From Pseudomonas capsici (GTDB taxonomy: Bacteria; Pseudomonadota; Gammaproteobacteria; Pseudomonadales; Pseudomonadaceae): a DNA stretch of 64,000 nucleotides. This document shows, in pieces, positions 37,700-45,436 of the stretch. The stretch covers positions 1 to 64,000 of the forward strand of contig NZ_JAFGZD010000006.1 of the NCBI RefSeq assembly GCF_017165765.1, written 5' to 3'. A program made the translations under genes and the position numbers. The notes beneath the pieces are model-generated. The model was not told the origin of the DNA. It saw only the letters and a list, made by a program, of their open reading frames with translations, and made no database searches. Positions within the stretch are counted from its first letter, which is position 1; every line of letters begins with the position of its first letter.

Positions 37700-39045
37700 G
37701 GCAGGCCCTCGGGTAATTGCAGCAGCTTGAGGCGTCGGCGTTTGGCATCTGGCGGCGGAGCCTGCCAATGGCCAAAGCTCAACACCGGTGGCTGCAAGGC
37801 GTGATCGGCGCACAGTGCGTGGAGGCTGTCGGTCAGGGCCTGGCACAGGCTGGCGTGATCGTCGCGGGCCAGAAGGTTGATCTGCCAGTGCAGGCCTCGT
37901 TGATGGATCTCATATTCCTCAAGCGCCGTGCCATGCATCAGCAAGGCACGACGCATGACATCGGGATAAAGCGCCTGTAACCGGTCGCCTGCAAGGCTGG
38001 GCAGCCAGAGGATGTCATCGGCACGACCTTCGACAGCCTCGATCGCCCGCTCGACCCGCCCACAGGCGCAAGGCGTTTGGGCGACCCGCAAAATATCGTT
38101 GAGCCGGTAACGAACGATCATCTGCGTACGCCGGGAGAAGTCGGTGATGATCGGCTGAAAGCGCGTGTGCCCGGCATCCAGCCATTGCGGTTCGATATGC
38201 AGATGACTTTCGTTCAGATGCAAGGTGCCCTGCTCGCAGGTGTAACCCAGAAACCCTTCACTGGCCTGATAGATCTGCTGCGGTGCGACACCGAAGGCCA
38301 TGAGCACGGCATCGGCATCGCCGTTTTCGAGCACTTCGGCCACCGACAGGATATGCGTGGGCCGTATCGTCAGCCGCCCGCTCAACATGGCCTCGGCCAG
38401 CCCTCTCAGCACCGTGGCCGGGGCCACCAGTACATCGGGGTTCTGCGCGTTGAGACGTGCAAACGATGCCTCAAGGCCCAGTGTCAGGTCGTGAAAGGCA
38501 AAGTCGATACGGCGGCTGGACAAGGTGGTGTAGAGACGGCTGTTGGCACGCAGGAAAAAGGCGATCCGCAAGGGTGCGCGCCAGAAGCACAACAGCCGTG
38601 GCAGAAAGCGGCGCGGCAGGGTTCGCGCCAGCAGGATGCCAGCCCAGCGCTGACGCTCCAGTGCACTGACCAGAAACACCCCCTGATTGCCGGAAGTGCC
38701 GCTGGAAAGCCCCACGGTCATATCGCCCAGGGTCGGACTGAAATCACGTGACTCTTCTGCCTGACGTGCCACGGGCAAGACCTGCTCCAGGCTCAGGCCG
38801 CGGGTGTTGAACCCGGCGAAGTCGCCCATCAGAGTGGCCTTGTCCATCAGCGGCAGGTCCGCCAGATCGGTGACGTTCAAGCCTTTGAAACGCTGCGCCC
38901 GGGGCAGCACATGCTGCAGGAAATGTTGCAACTGCCGGGCCTGCCAGGCTTCCAGTTGCTCACGCCGGGTGAAGCGCAGCCGGTAGCGACTGTTGATGAA
39001 ACTCAGGGCACTACGCAGAGCCCCCATCAGTCTTTCACTGCTCAT
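37687..39045 (-). CDS. PaaK/CapK-like adenylate-forming enzyme (F390 synthetase-related), operon gene 4
   Basis: A 452-residue protein of the phenylacetate-CoA-ligase-like branch of adenylate-forming enzymes. The P-loop-like motif is GLSSGTSGNQGVF (about residue 112), followed by YQASEGFLGYTC in the place of the family's YgxtE adenine motif, and RYRLNDILRV, the usual R(Y/T)xxxD region. The C terminus contains a cysteine-containing CACGR motif common in this branch. It would activate a carboxylate as acyl-AMP and pass it to a thiol or amine. Its start overlaps the metallo-hydrolase stop by 11 bp. No carrier protein gene is present in the operon, so CoA or direct transfer are the likely acceptors. 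Confidence 0.85.
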   Translation of the reverse strand: MSSERLMGALRSALSFINSRYRLRFTRREQLEAWQARQLQHFLQHVLPRAQRFKGLNVTDLADLPLMDKATLMGDFAGFNTRGLSLEQVLPVARQAEESRDFSPTLGDMTVGLSSGTSGNQGVFLVSALERQRWAGILLARTLPRRFLPRLLCFWRAPLRIAFFLRANSRLYTTLSSRRIDFAFHDLTLGLEASFARLNAQNPDVLVAPATVLRGLAEAMLSGRLTIRPTHILSVAEVLENGDADAVLMAFGVAPQQIYQASEGFLGYTCEQGTLHLNESHLHIEPQWLDAGHTRFQPIITDFSRRTQMIVRYRLNDILRVAQTPCACGRVERAIEAVEGRADDILWLPSLAGDRLQALYPDVMRRALLMHGTALEEYEIHQRGLHWQINLLARDDHASLCQALTDSLHALCADHALQPPVLSFGHWQAPPPDAKRRRLKLLQLPEGLPCVY

Positions 39046-39889
39046 GACCGAATGCCTCCCAGGCCTGGGTGCAATGGGATGGCAGCACAGCCACGGCAGG
39101 CTCTCGGCGAATCAGCGTACCGAGATCACTGTAGGTCTGGCGGTACTGCCTGGCATCGTGGCTGACAAAGTGCAGCGCGGGCCAGGCTGGCAGGCGCTCG
39201 GCGCGGCAGGCCGGAACCGACCAGCAGGCATCGGCCACCAGAAACACCGGACGTCCATCGGCATCGGGGATAAACAGGCCAAGCTGGCCTTCGCTGTGCC
39301 CCGGCAGCGGCACGCCGATCAGGCTGCCATCGCCCAGCAGATCGAGGCCCTGACTGAAAGGTGCCATCCATTGGGGCAGCGCAACCTTCCTGCTGTGATC
39401 GGCAAGCGTCACCCGCGAGCCGAAATCGTCCGGCAACAATCCGGGCAAATGACCGCCAAGCGTGGCGCGCCAGCGGGAGCCGCGCAGGCTTTCGATCTGT
39501 CGGCGGTCGGCATCCAGGGCAATGAACGATGCGTTGGGAAAATCCCGCAGGCCAGCGATGTGGTCGCTGTGGAAGTGGGAAATGATCAGGGTGCGGATAT
39601 CATCCGGGCGGATACCGAACTCGTGCAATTGGGCGAGCAGTTGTTCCTGTACCGGCAGCTGCACCGGCACCGCACTGCGATACAGGCGCTCGGGCAGCGC
39701 CTGGGTCGCCTTGAAAAAGTGTTCGGCGTAACCGGTGTCATAGAGTATCCAGCCCGCATCGGGGTGGCGAATCAGACCGCACAAGGCTGGGAAACGGGTC
39801 GGCGCGATGCGCCCGCCACGATCGGCCATGCATTCCAGGTGTCGGCACCAACCGGCGCGCAATACGTTGAGGCTGACGGTACGGCTCAA
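39035..39889 (-). CDS. Metallo-beta-lactamase-fold hydrolase, operon gene 3
   Basis: A 284-residue protein with the metallo-hydrolase signature HFHSDH, then a distal His in LPGHSEGQ, Asp in LVADACW and a final His in PSHCTQ, fitting a two-metal site like lactonases and thioesterases of this fold. No ATG lies early enough to keep the first strand. I chose TTG 39889 because it forms a TTGA overlap with the stop of the epimerase gene and has GGAG upstream; the first internal ATG is 22 codons later. In the operon it could release a thioester or open a lactone made by the KAS III and reductase, but this is inference. Confidence 0.8.
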   Translation of the reverse strand: MSRTVSLNVLRAGWCRHLECMADRGGRIAPTRFPALCGLIRHPDAGWILYDTGYAEHFFKATQALPERLYRSAVPVQLPVQEQLLAQLHEFGIRPDDIRTLIISHFHSDHIAGLRDFPNASFIALDADRRQIESLRGSRWRATLGGHLPGLLPDDFGSRVTLADHSRKVALPQWMAPFSQGLDLLGDGSLIGVPLPGHSEGQLGLFIPDADGRPVFLVADACWSVPACRAERLPAWPALHFVSHDARQYRQTYSDLGTLIRREPAVAVLPSHCTQAWEAFGHEQ

Positions 39890-40893
39890 CCTTGTGCTCC
39901 TTGCCGGGCCAGCCACCACTGCGCGTGCCGGCCAATGCCCTCTTCCTGAGTCATGACGGGGCGGTATCCCAGTTCGTTGCGGATGGCATCGAGGTTGAGG
40001 GTCTGACTGAATGCCAGTAAGCCAGCGCCATACCGGGTCAATAGCGGCTCGCCGCTGCCCGTCAGCCGGGCTCGGGTTTCCAGCACCCGCGCTACAGCGT
40101 CCACCAGTCGCCACGGCAAGTGCCGGGTACGCAGGTTCAGGCGGAACTGCTCGGCGATACGCTGCAGCAAGTCCTCGAAAGCCAGCGGCGTGCCGTTACT
40201 GACGTTATAGGTGCACACGGCCCGGGGCAGCGGCTGGCTCAGGCTCAGTTCCACGGCATGCACCAGATTGTCGACGCACGTCAGGTCCAGCTGCGCCTGG
40301 CCACCACGCATCAACGGAATCCGTCCCCGCTGCATGACCCGCAGCAAGCGCGGCAACAACGTGCCGTCCCAAGGACCGAAGACCGCACGCGGGCGCAGGA
40401 TCACGGCTTCGGCGAGCCCGGCTGCATGCACTCGTGTTTCAGCCAGTGCCTTGCTGCGGGCGTATTCGTTGACCGCCGGTGGCAGCGGATCGCTTTCGCG
40501 GATATCGAGACGATCGCGAAAGGCAAAATACAGGCTGGGCGTCGAAAGATGCACCAGACGCCTCACATCGTTGATGCGGCAGGCCCGGAGCACTTCATCG
40601 GTGGAATCCAGATTGGCCTGGGCAAAGGCTTGCGGCGTGCCCCAGGGTGAAGACAATGCCGCGCAGTGGACGATGGCGTCACACCCGCGGGCAGCTTCGC
40701 CCAGTGTATCGGCAGCCCCCGGCGTGCCGTGTTGCAAGGGAAGCCAGCTCACAGCACCGGGGCTGTGGCGAATGACCTCGGCAGCCGCCGCTGGATTGCG
40801 ACCACTGAACTGTACCTCGAAGGCACGGGATGCCAGTCGCCAGACAATATGCCGACCAATGAACCCGGTGCCGCCGGTAACCAGAACTTTCAT
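39886..40893 (-). CDS. NAD(P)-dependent epimerase / 3-beta-HSD-like reductase (OleD-like), operon gene 2
   Basis: A 335-residue extended short-chain dehydrogenase. The nucleotide-binding motif is TGGTGFIG at residues 6-13, with a later catalytic tyrosine motif YARSK and the active-site serine region VHLSTPS. Among relatives, 3-beta-hydroxysteroid dehydrogenase-like reductases such as OleD reduce 2-alkyl-3-keto acids made by the KAS-III-like OleA. That parallel is attractive because the preceding gene is a KAS III, but no OleB- or OleC-type partner with clear identity is present. ATG 40893 forms an ATGA overlap with the KAS III stop. Confidence 0.85.
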   Translation of the reverse strand: MKVLVTGGTGFIGRHIVWRLASRAFEVQFSGRNPAAAAEVIRHSPGAVSWLPLQHGTPGAADTLGEAARGCDAIVHCAALSSPWGTPQAFAQANLDSTDEVLRACRINDVRRLVHLSTPSLYFAFRDRLDIRESDPLPPAVNEYARSKALAETRVHAAGLAEAVILRPRAVFGPWDGTLLPRLLRVMQRGRIPLMRGGQAQLDLTCVDNLVHAVELSLSQPLPRAVCTYNVSNGTPLAFEDLLQRIAEQFRLNLRTRHLPWRLVDAVARVLETRARLTGSGEPLLTRYGAGLLAFSQTLNLDAIRNELGYRPVMTQEEGIGRHAQWWLARQGAQG

Positions 40894-41912
40894 CAGTACT
40901 CCAGAATCATGCCGCCAAGCGAAAGGCCCGCGCCGGTGCCGATCAACATCAGCGTCTGGCCGCGCAGGATACGCTGGTCGCGGATAGCGATGTCCAGCGC
41001 AGTGGGCAACGAAGCAGCCACCTGATTGCCGTGCCGGGCAAAGATATCGATGACCTGGTCTGCAGCGAAGCCCAACCGTCTGGCCGCATGCTGCAGCGCT
41101 TGCTGGCTGGCCTGATGAGGGATGACCCAGCGGATCTGCTCCTGGGTCAGTCCGGCCTGGGTCAGCAGTTCATCCATCAGGGCGGGCAAGTGCCTGGCTG
41201 CCAGGCGGTACACGTCCTTGCCCTGCATGGCAAAACTGGTCAGCGGTTCGAACGGCGTGTCGATACGACGCGGGTGAAAGCGCGAGCCGCCGGCCGGGAT
41301 CTGGCACAGATGCGCGCCCTCGGAGAAGGTCTTGAGGCTGGAGGCAAGAATCTTCGATCCGCCATCGCTGACGCCCAGCACCACGGCGGCCGCGCCATCG
41401 CCGAAAATCCCGCTGACTTCGACTTGCTGCCAGTCCAGACCGCACGAAGCGATATCCGAACACACCAGAAGAATGCGCCTGTAACGCCCGGCCATCAGGG
41501 GCCAGGACAAGGTGTCGACGGCGGCGAGAAAGCCCAGGCAACTGGCATTGATATCCATGGCAGGAATGCCGGACTGCCCCAGCCCCAGTTCGCGATGCAG
41601 CAAGGCGGCATTGCACGGCAGGCCTTGATCCATGGTGCCGCTGGCGCAGGCGATCAGGTCGATCTGTTCCAGTGCTACGCCAGCTGCATGCAAGGCATGG
41701 CGCGCAGCAATGGCGCCGAGACTGGCAGCGGTTTCAGTGCGGCTGGCGACATGCCGTTGAACCACCCCGCTGATGCGCTCCACACTTCCCGCAGCCAACC
41801 CCAGTTCGACATCAAGTTCGGCACTGGTAACAATCCGTTCCGGCAGAGCGTGTCCGGAACCCAGGATGGCCACAGGCCTTGAAGGAAGTGGCAAAAGCGG
41901 TGAAGTCTGCAT
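40893..41912 (-). CDS. Ketoacyl synthase III-like condensing enzyme, first gene of the seven-gene operon
   Basis: A 339-residue thiolase-fold condensing enzyme with the full KAS III triad: C125 in NASCLGF, H266 in IPHQAS and N296 in RHGNQVA. The C-terminal TGAGLSLGGM glycine loop is typical. It should join an acyl thioester to a second thioester; the substrates are unknown. It is the promoter-proximal gene of a leftward operon in which every following gene overlaps its predecessor. The 93-bp gap to the neighbouring lipoprotein gene must hold the promoter and contains the inverted repeat ACAGGTTA...TAACCTGT at 41969-42006. Housekeeping FabH is unlikely because no fatty-acid genes surround it. 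Confidence 0.9.
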   Translation of the reverse strand: MQTSPLLPLPSRPVAILGSGHALPERIVTSAELDVELGLAAGSVERISGVVQRHVASRTETAASLGAIAARHALHAAGVALEQIDLIACASGTMDQGLPCNAALLHRELGLGQSGIPAMDINASCLGFLAAVDTLSWPLMAGRYRRILLVCSDIASCGLDWQQVEVSGIFGDGAAAVVLGVSDGGSKILASSLKTFSEGAHLCQIPAGGSRFHPRRIDTPFEPLTSFAMQGKDVYRLAARHLPALMDELLTQAGLTQEQIRWVIPHQASQQALQHAARRLGFAADQVIDIFARHGNQVAASLPTALDIAIRDQRILRGQTLMLIGTGAGLSLGGMILEY

Positions 41913-41968
41913 TCAAATTCCGTTTGGCGAGGATAAAGCATCGTCGGGTGAAGCGGCGGAATAGGCTA

Positions 41969-42006
41969 ACAGGTTACCGATGAATATACGCTCTGAAATA
42001 ACCTGT
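41969..42006. promoter_or_regulatory. Spaced inverted repeat upstream of the seven-gene operon
   Basis: ACAGGTTA (41969-41976) and TAACCTGT (41999-42006) are perfect 8-bp inverted repeats 22 bp apart. They lie 57-94 bp upstream of the KAS III start and touch the lipoprotein stop codon. They could be an operator or part of a terminator. Confidence 0.35.
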
Positions 42007-42395
42007 CAGAGTGTCGGTTTAGGAACGGGCGTGTCTGGAATCGATTTGGCATTCTTGGGTTGTTTCGGACAACCTCCGGATATACCCCATTTGGTAATAA
42101 TGCCCCCTTCGACAAGGAAGCGTTGAACACATCTGGAATATCTGGGGTTATCTCCGCTCGCGCCTGCAAGCCAGACATATTCATAAGAAATCATGCTTGC
42201 CGCACCTCCCGCCATTGGAAAGCTGTTTTGCGGCGTCCCCCAAGACATGATCAGATCGTCCAGGGATGAACCTACCCAGGATGCCTGCACATCATCGGTT
42301 GTCTGAAAACGCTGGTTATTCAACAGGTTTCCCAAGGGTGTATTGGCACAACCGCCAAGCGTCAGAGCTGACAAAATGACTATCAGGAACCGCAT
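42006..42395 (-). CDS. Small lipoprotein of unknown function
   Basis: A 129-residue protein with a clear lipoprotein signal, MRFLIVILSALTLGGC, lipidated at Cys16. The mature region contains DDLIMSWGTPQNSF, a pattern seen in small outer-membrane lipoproteins of the SmpA/BamE-like or 'glycine-zipper' kind, but the match is weak and I do not assign a family. Two more cysteines could pair. It lies just upstream of the seven-gene operon on the same strand and could be transcribed into it, but an inverted repeat lies between them. Palindrome copy 2 lies 106 bp upstream of its ATG. Confidence 0.75.
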   Translation of the reverse strand: MRFLIVILSALTLGGCANTPLGNLLNNQRFQTTDDVQASWVGSSLDDLIMSWGTPQNSFPMAGGAASMISYEYVWLAGASGDNPRYSRCVQRFLVEGGIITKWGISGGCPKQPKNAKSIPDTPVPKPTL

Positions 42396-42500
42396 ATCCC
42401 AAACTCCAAATCAGTTGATATGACAGACTGGCCGTCCATCTTTTCGATGAGGCGCTATAAAGTGCGCAGGCCGTTATACGGTCTGGCTGGCGTTCGGGAA

Positions 42501-42520
42501 AATAGTACAGGTGTACTATT
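42501..42520. promoter_or_regulatory. Palindromic box, copy 2 (perfect AATAGTAC-AGGT-GTACTATT)
   Basis: A perfect dyad with 8-bp arms in the 273-bp gap between the leftward lipoprotein gene and the rightward DUF2339 gene. It is 106 bp from the lipoprotein start and 149 bp from the DUF2339 start. The rest of the gap shows no gene. Confidence 0.65.
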
Positions 42521-42668
42521 CAAGCAGACTCTCAAACACTCTAAGTTAGTCAATACAATGACTGACTTCACAACTCGCCCATTCATATCGGTTTGTTCAG
42601 TACTACCATTTCGATTACCGCCAAACGCTCAATAGTGAGCCGCTCCTGGCCTGAAAGGATGTCGCCGC

Positions 42669-45434
42669 GTGCTGCCGATTTTTCTGGAAACCGGGCTGGA
42701 AATCTTTGAATACCTTGCCGAGAATCCGCCTTATGCCTGGCTTTTCGGCCTGTCCCTTGTTCTTCTGGCACTGGGCCTGTGGCTGAAGCGGCAAGTTGCA
42801 AGACTGCGCATGGAGTCCGTCAGCCAGAGAGAGCAGATCGAAGTCCTTCAGCAGCGCATTGCCAATCTGGAATCGCCACCCGCCAGGCCTGAAGCGGCGC
42901 AGGCCACAATCCCCTTGCCTGACGATGCAATCATTGTGACGACCCGGGACAGCGGGCCGGAACTGGTCTGGGACCTGCCGGAAGAACTGGCCGCCGCTGC
43001 GCAACCTGAAGTTGACACCAAACCGACCACTCAACCTGTTGCACGACCTGACCCGTTGAACGCTGCGTTCGAGGCTGCGCGAAACTGGCTGCTGGGCGGC
43101 AATACCGTGCTGCGGGTTGGCGCAGTCGTACTGTTCATGGGGCTGGCGTTTCTGCTGCGCTATGCAACCGAAGGCGTAGTGGTGCCGATCGAGGCACGCT
43201 ATGCAGGCGTCGCCGCCAGTGCCATGGCATTGCTCGGCCTGGGCTGGTGGCTGCGCCAACGCAACGCCACCTTCGCCTTGATGATGCAAGGCACCGGGGT
43301 CGGCGTGCTGTACCTGACGGTCCTTGGTGCCATGCGGGTGCATGAACTGCTGGACCCGGGCCTGGGTTTTGTCCTGCTGGTCGGCGTCATGCTGTTCTCG
43401 ACAATGCTGGCCGTCACGCAAAACTCGCTGGCCCTGGCCTGCGCCGCCACCATTGGTGGTTTCGCCGCGCCCATCCTGTCGTCTACCGGCCAGGGCAGCC
43501 ATATCACGCTGTTCAGTTACTTTGTCCTGCTCAATGCCGGAATTTTCGCCATTGCCTGGTTCAAGGCCTGGCGCCTGCTTAACCTGATCGGCTTTATCGG
43601 GACATTCGGCATCGGCTTTGCCTGGGGCTTGCGCTCGTACAGGCCGGAACTGTTCTGGAGCGTCGAGCCGTTCCTGGTCCTGTTCTTCCTGATGTACCTG
43701 GCCATCGGCCTGCTGTTCGCCCGGCACAAACTGCAGCAGCGCAGTGATGCACCCGAAGATGACAGTCGCGAAGCGATGCTGCGCTGGTCCAGACGTCAGG
43801 GCGACCATGTCGATGGCACGCTGCTGTTCGGTACGCCCCTCATAGGCTTCGGCCTGCAATATGCACTGACTGCCGACATGGAGTTCGGCACCGCTTTCAG
43901 CGCACTGGCGCTGGGTCTGCTATACATGGGCATCGCTCGCCTGCTCTCGGGCCGGGCTCCGGGTCGCGCGTTGTTGCTGGTAGAAACCTGCCTGGCACTG
44001 GGCGTGGTCTTCGCCACACTGGCAATCCCGCTGGGGCTTGGCGCTAAATGGACCACCAGTGCATGGGCCATCGAGGGCGCGGCGATTTTCTGGCTGGGCC
44101 TGCGTCAGCAGCGCGTGCTGGCACGTGGTTTTGGCTTGCTGTTGCAGGTTGCTGCGGGACTGGCGTTCATCCAGCAGATGCTCCAGTGGTATTCCCTGAC
44201 ACTGCAAGGCGATTTCTGGACGCCCATGATCATCGCCCTGGCCGCCCTGCTCAGTGCCTTGTTCGTGCATCGCATCAAGACTCTGCGCTACCTCAAGGAC
44301 AGTGTGCTCTCAGGCATGTTGCTGGTGTGGGGCAGCCTGTGGTGGGGGCTGGCCTTTATCATCGCGCTCATGCGCTTCTCGTCGCACACCCTGTTCCCGA
44401 CCTGGTTGCTGCTGTCGGTGGCCGCAAGCATAGGCGTGTGGACCTTGCTGGCCCTGCGTTGGCGCTGGAGCGGGCTGGCGGCGCTGAGCCTGTGGCTGAC
44501 ACCCGTCAGCCTGATCCTGCTGGTCGGCGCGATGACCGACACTCAGCACCTTTTTGCCGATTGGGCCTGGGTGGGCTGGGGCGCATTGCTGGCCGTGCAT
44601 CTGTTTTCCCTGCGTCGCCTGACAGATCTCCTGCCCCGCCAGGCACTGTCACTGGCGCACATCCTGGGTTGCTGGCTGACCCTCTTCATACTGAGTGTGG
44701 AGTTGTTCTACGGCGTAGACACCCTGATCAGATCGAACGCCCCCAACAGCGCGTGGAACACGATGGCAGGCACATTGCTGCCAAGTCTGTATCTGCTGGG
44801 CATGGCCTCCAGCCGGACATGGAGCTGGCCGGTCAATACCCATGCCAGGGCTTATCGCGTGTGGGCCGCACTGCCCGTCGCGTTGTTCATGCTGGCGTGG
44901 TTCTGGCTGACCAACTATTACAGCCGTGGCTACACCGAACCTCTGCCTTACGTGCCCTTGCTGAACCCTCTCGATCTGGGCCTGGCGTTCGCCCTGCTGG
45001 GGATCGTGAGCTGGACCCACCATAACCTGCCACGCCTCGGCATCACCGTACCGCGCGCAGAACGATTGGCGGTGATCATTGCAGGCGCTTCGTTGTTCGC
45101 CCTGATCACCGCCACGGTGCTGCGCACTGCCCGGCATTGGGACTGGTACCAGATCGACCCCATGCTGGATCAGGCGGTGTTGTCCATCGTCTGGACCCTG
45201 ATGGCACTGGCCTTGATGGTCGGCGGCCATATTCGCGGCCAGCGTGAAATCTGGATCACCGGCGCGCTGCTGATCGGTGTCGTGGTCGCCAAACTGTTCC
45301 TGGTCGAATTGAGCGACCGGGGAGGAATGGCACGCATCGTGTCCTTCATCGGCGTTGGCGTCCTGCTGTTGGTGGTGGGGTATTTCGCCCCGCTTCCACC
45401 GAAAAAACCGGCAAACACTACAGAGACCTATTGA
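42669..45434 (+). CDS. DUF2339 polytopic membrane protein
   Basis: A 921-residue inner-membrane protein of the DUF2339 kind. An N-terminal membrane helix (about 22-40) is followed by a coiled-coil-like stretch (ESVSQREQIEVLQQRIANLE), a proline-rich linker, then many hydrophobic helices to the C terminus, with the typical early segment LLGGNTVLRVGAVVLFMGLAFLLRY. Start is GTG 42669 behind AAAGGA. The stop overlaps the start region of the DUF3999 gene, the usual partner of DUF2339 in proteobacteria. The function of the pair is not established; an envelope or transport role is assumed from topology only. Confidence 0.88.
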   Translation: MLPIFLETGLEIFEYLAENPPYAWLFGLSLVLLALGLWLKRQVARLRMESVSQREQIEVLQQRIANLESPPARPEAAQATIPLPDDAIIVTTRDSGPELVWDLPEELAAAAQPEVDTKPTTQPVARPDPLNAAFEAARNWLLGGNTVLRVGAVVLFMGLAFLLRYATEGVVVPIEARYAGVAASAMALLGLGWWLRQRNATFALMMQGTGVGVLYLTVLGAMRVHELLDPGLGFVLLVGVMLFSTMLAVTQNSLALACAATIGGFAAPILSSTGQGSHITLFSYFVLLNAGIFAIAWFKAWRLLNLIGFIGTFGIGFAWGLRSYRPELFWSVEPFLVLFFLMYLAIGLLFARHKLQQRSDAPEDDSREAMLRWSRRQGDHVDGTLLFGTPLIGFGLQYALTADMEFGTAFSALALGLLYMGIARLLSGRAPGRALLLVETCLALGVVFATLAIPLGLGAKWTTSAWAIEGAAIFWLGLRQQRVLARGFGLLLQVAAGLAFIQQMLQWYSLTLQGDFWTPMIIALAALLSALFVHRIKTLRYLKDSVLSGMLLVWGSLWWGLAFIIALMRFSSHTLFPTWLLLSVAASIGVWTLLALRWRWSGLAALSLWLTPVSLILLVGAMTDTQHLFADWAWVGWGALLAVHLFSLRRLTDLLPRQALSLAHILGCWLTLFILSVELFYGVDTLIRSNAPNSAWNTMAGTLLPSLYLLGMASSRTWSWPVNTHARAYRVWAALPVALFMLAWFWLTNYYSRGYTEPLPYVPLLNPLDLGLAFALLGIVSWTHHNLPRLGITVPRAERLAVIIAGASLFALITATVLRTARHWDWYQIDPMLDQAVLSIVWTLMALALMVGGHIRGQREIWITGALLIGVVVAKLFLVELSDRGGMARIVSFIGVGVLLLVVGYFAPLPPKKPANTTETY

Positions 45435-45436
45435 TC

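Noticed and set aside
40893..41912. Treating the KAS III gene as housekeeping fabH
   Set aside because: It heads a seven-gene operon of unrelated secondary-metabolism-like enzymes, with no fabD, fabG or acpP nearby.
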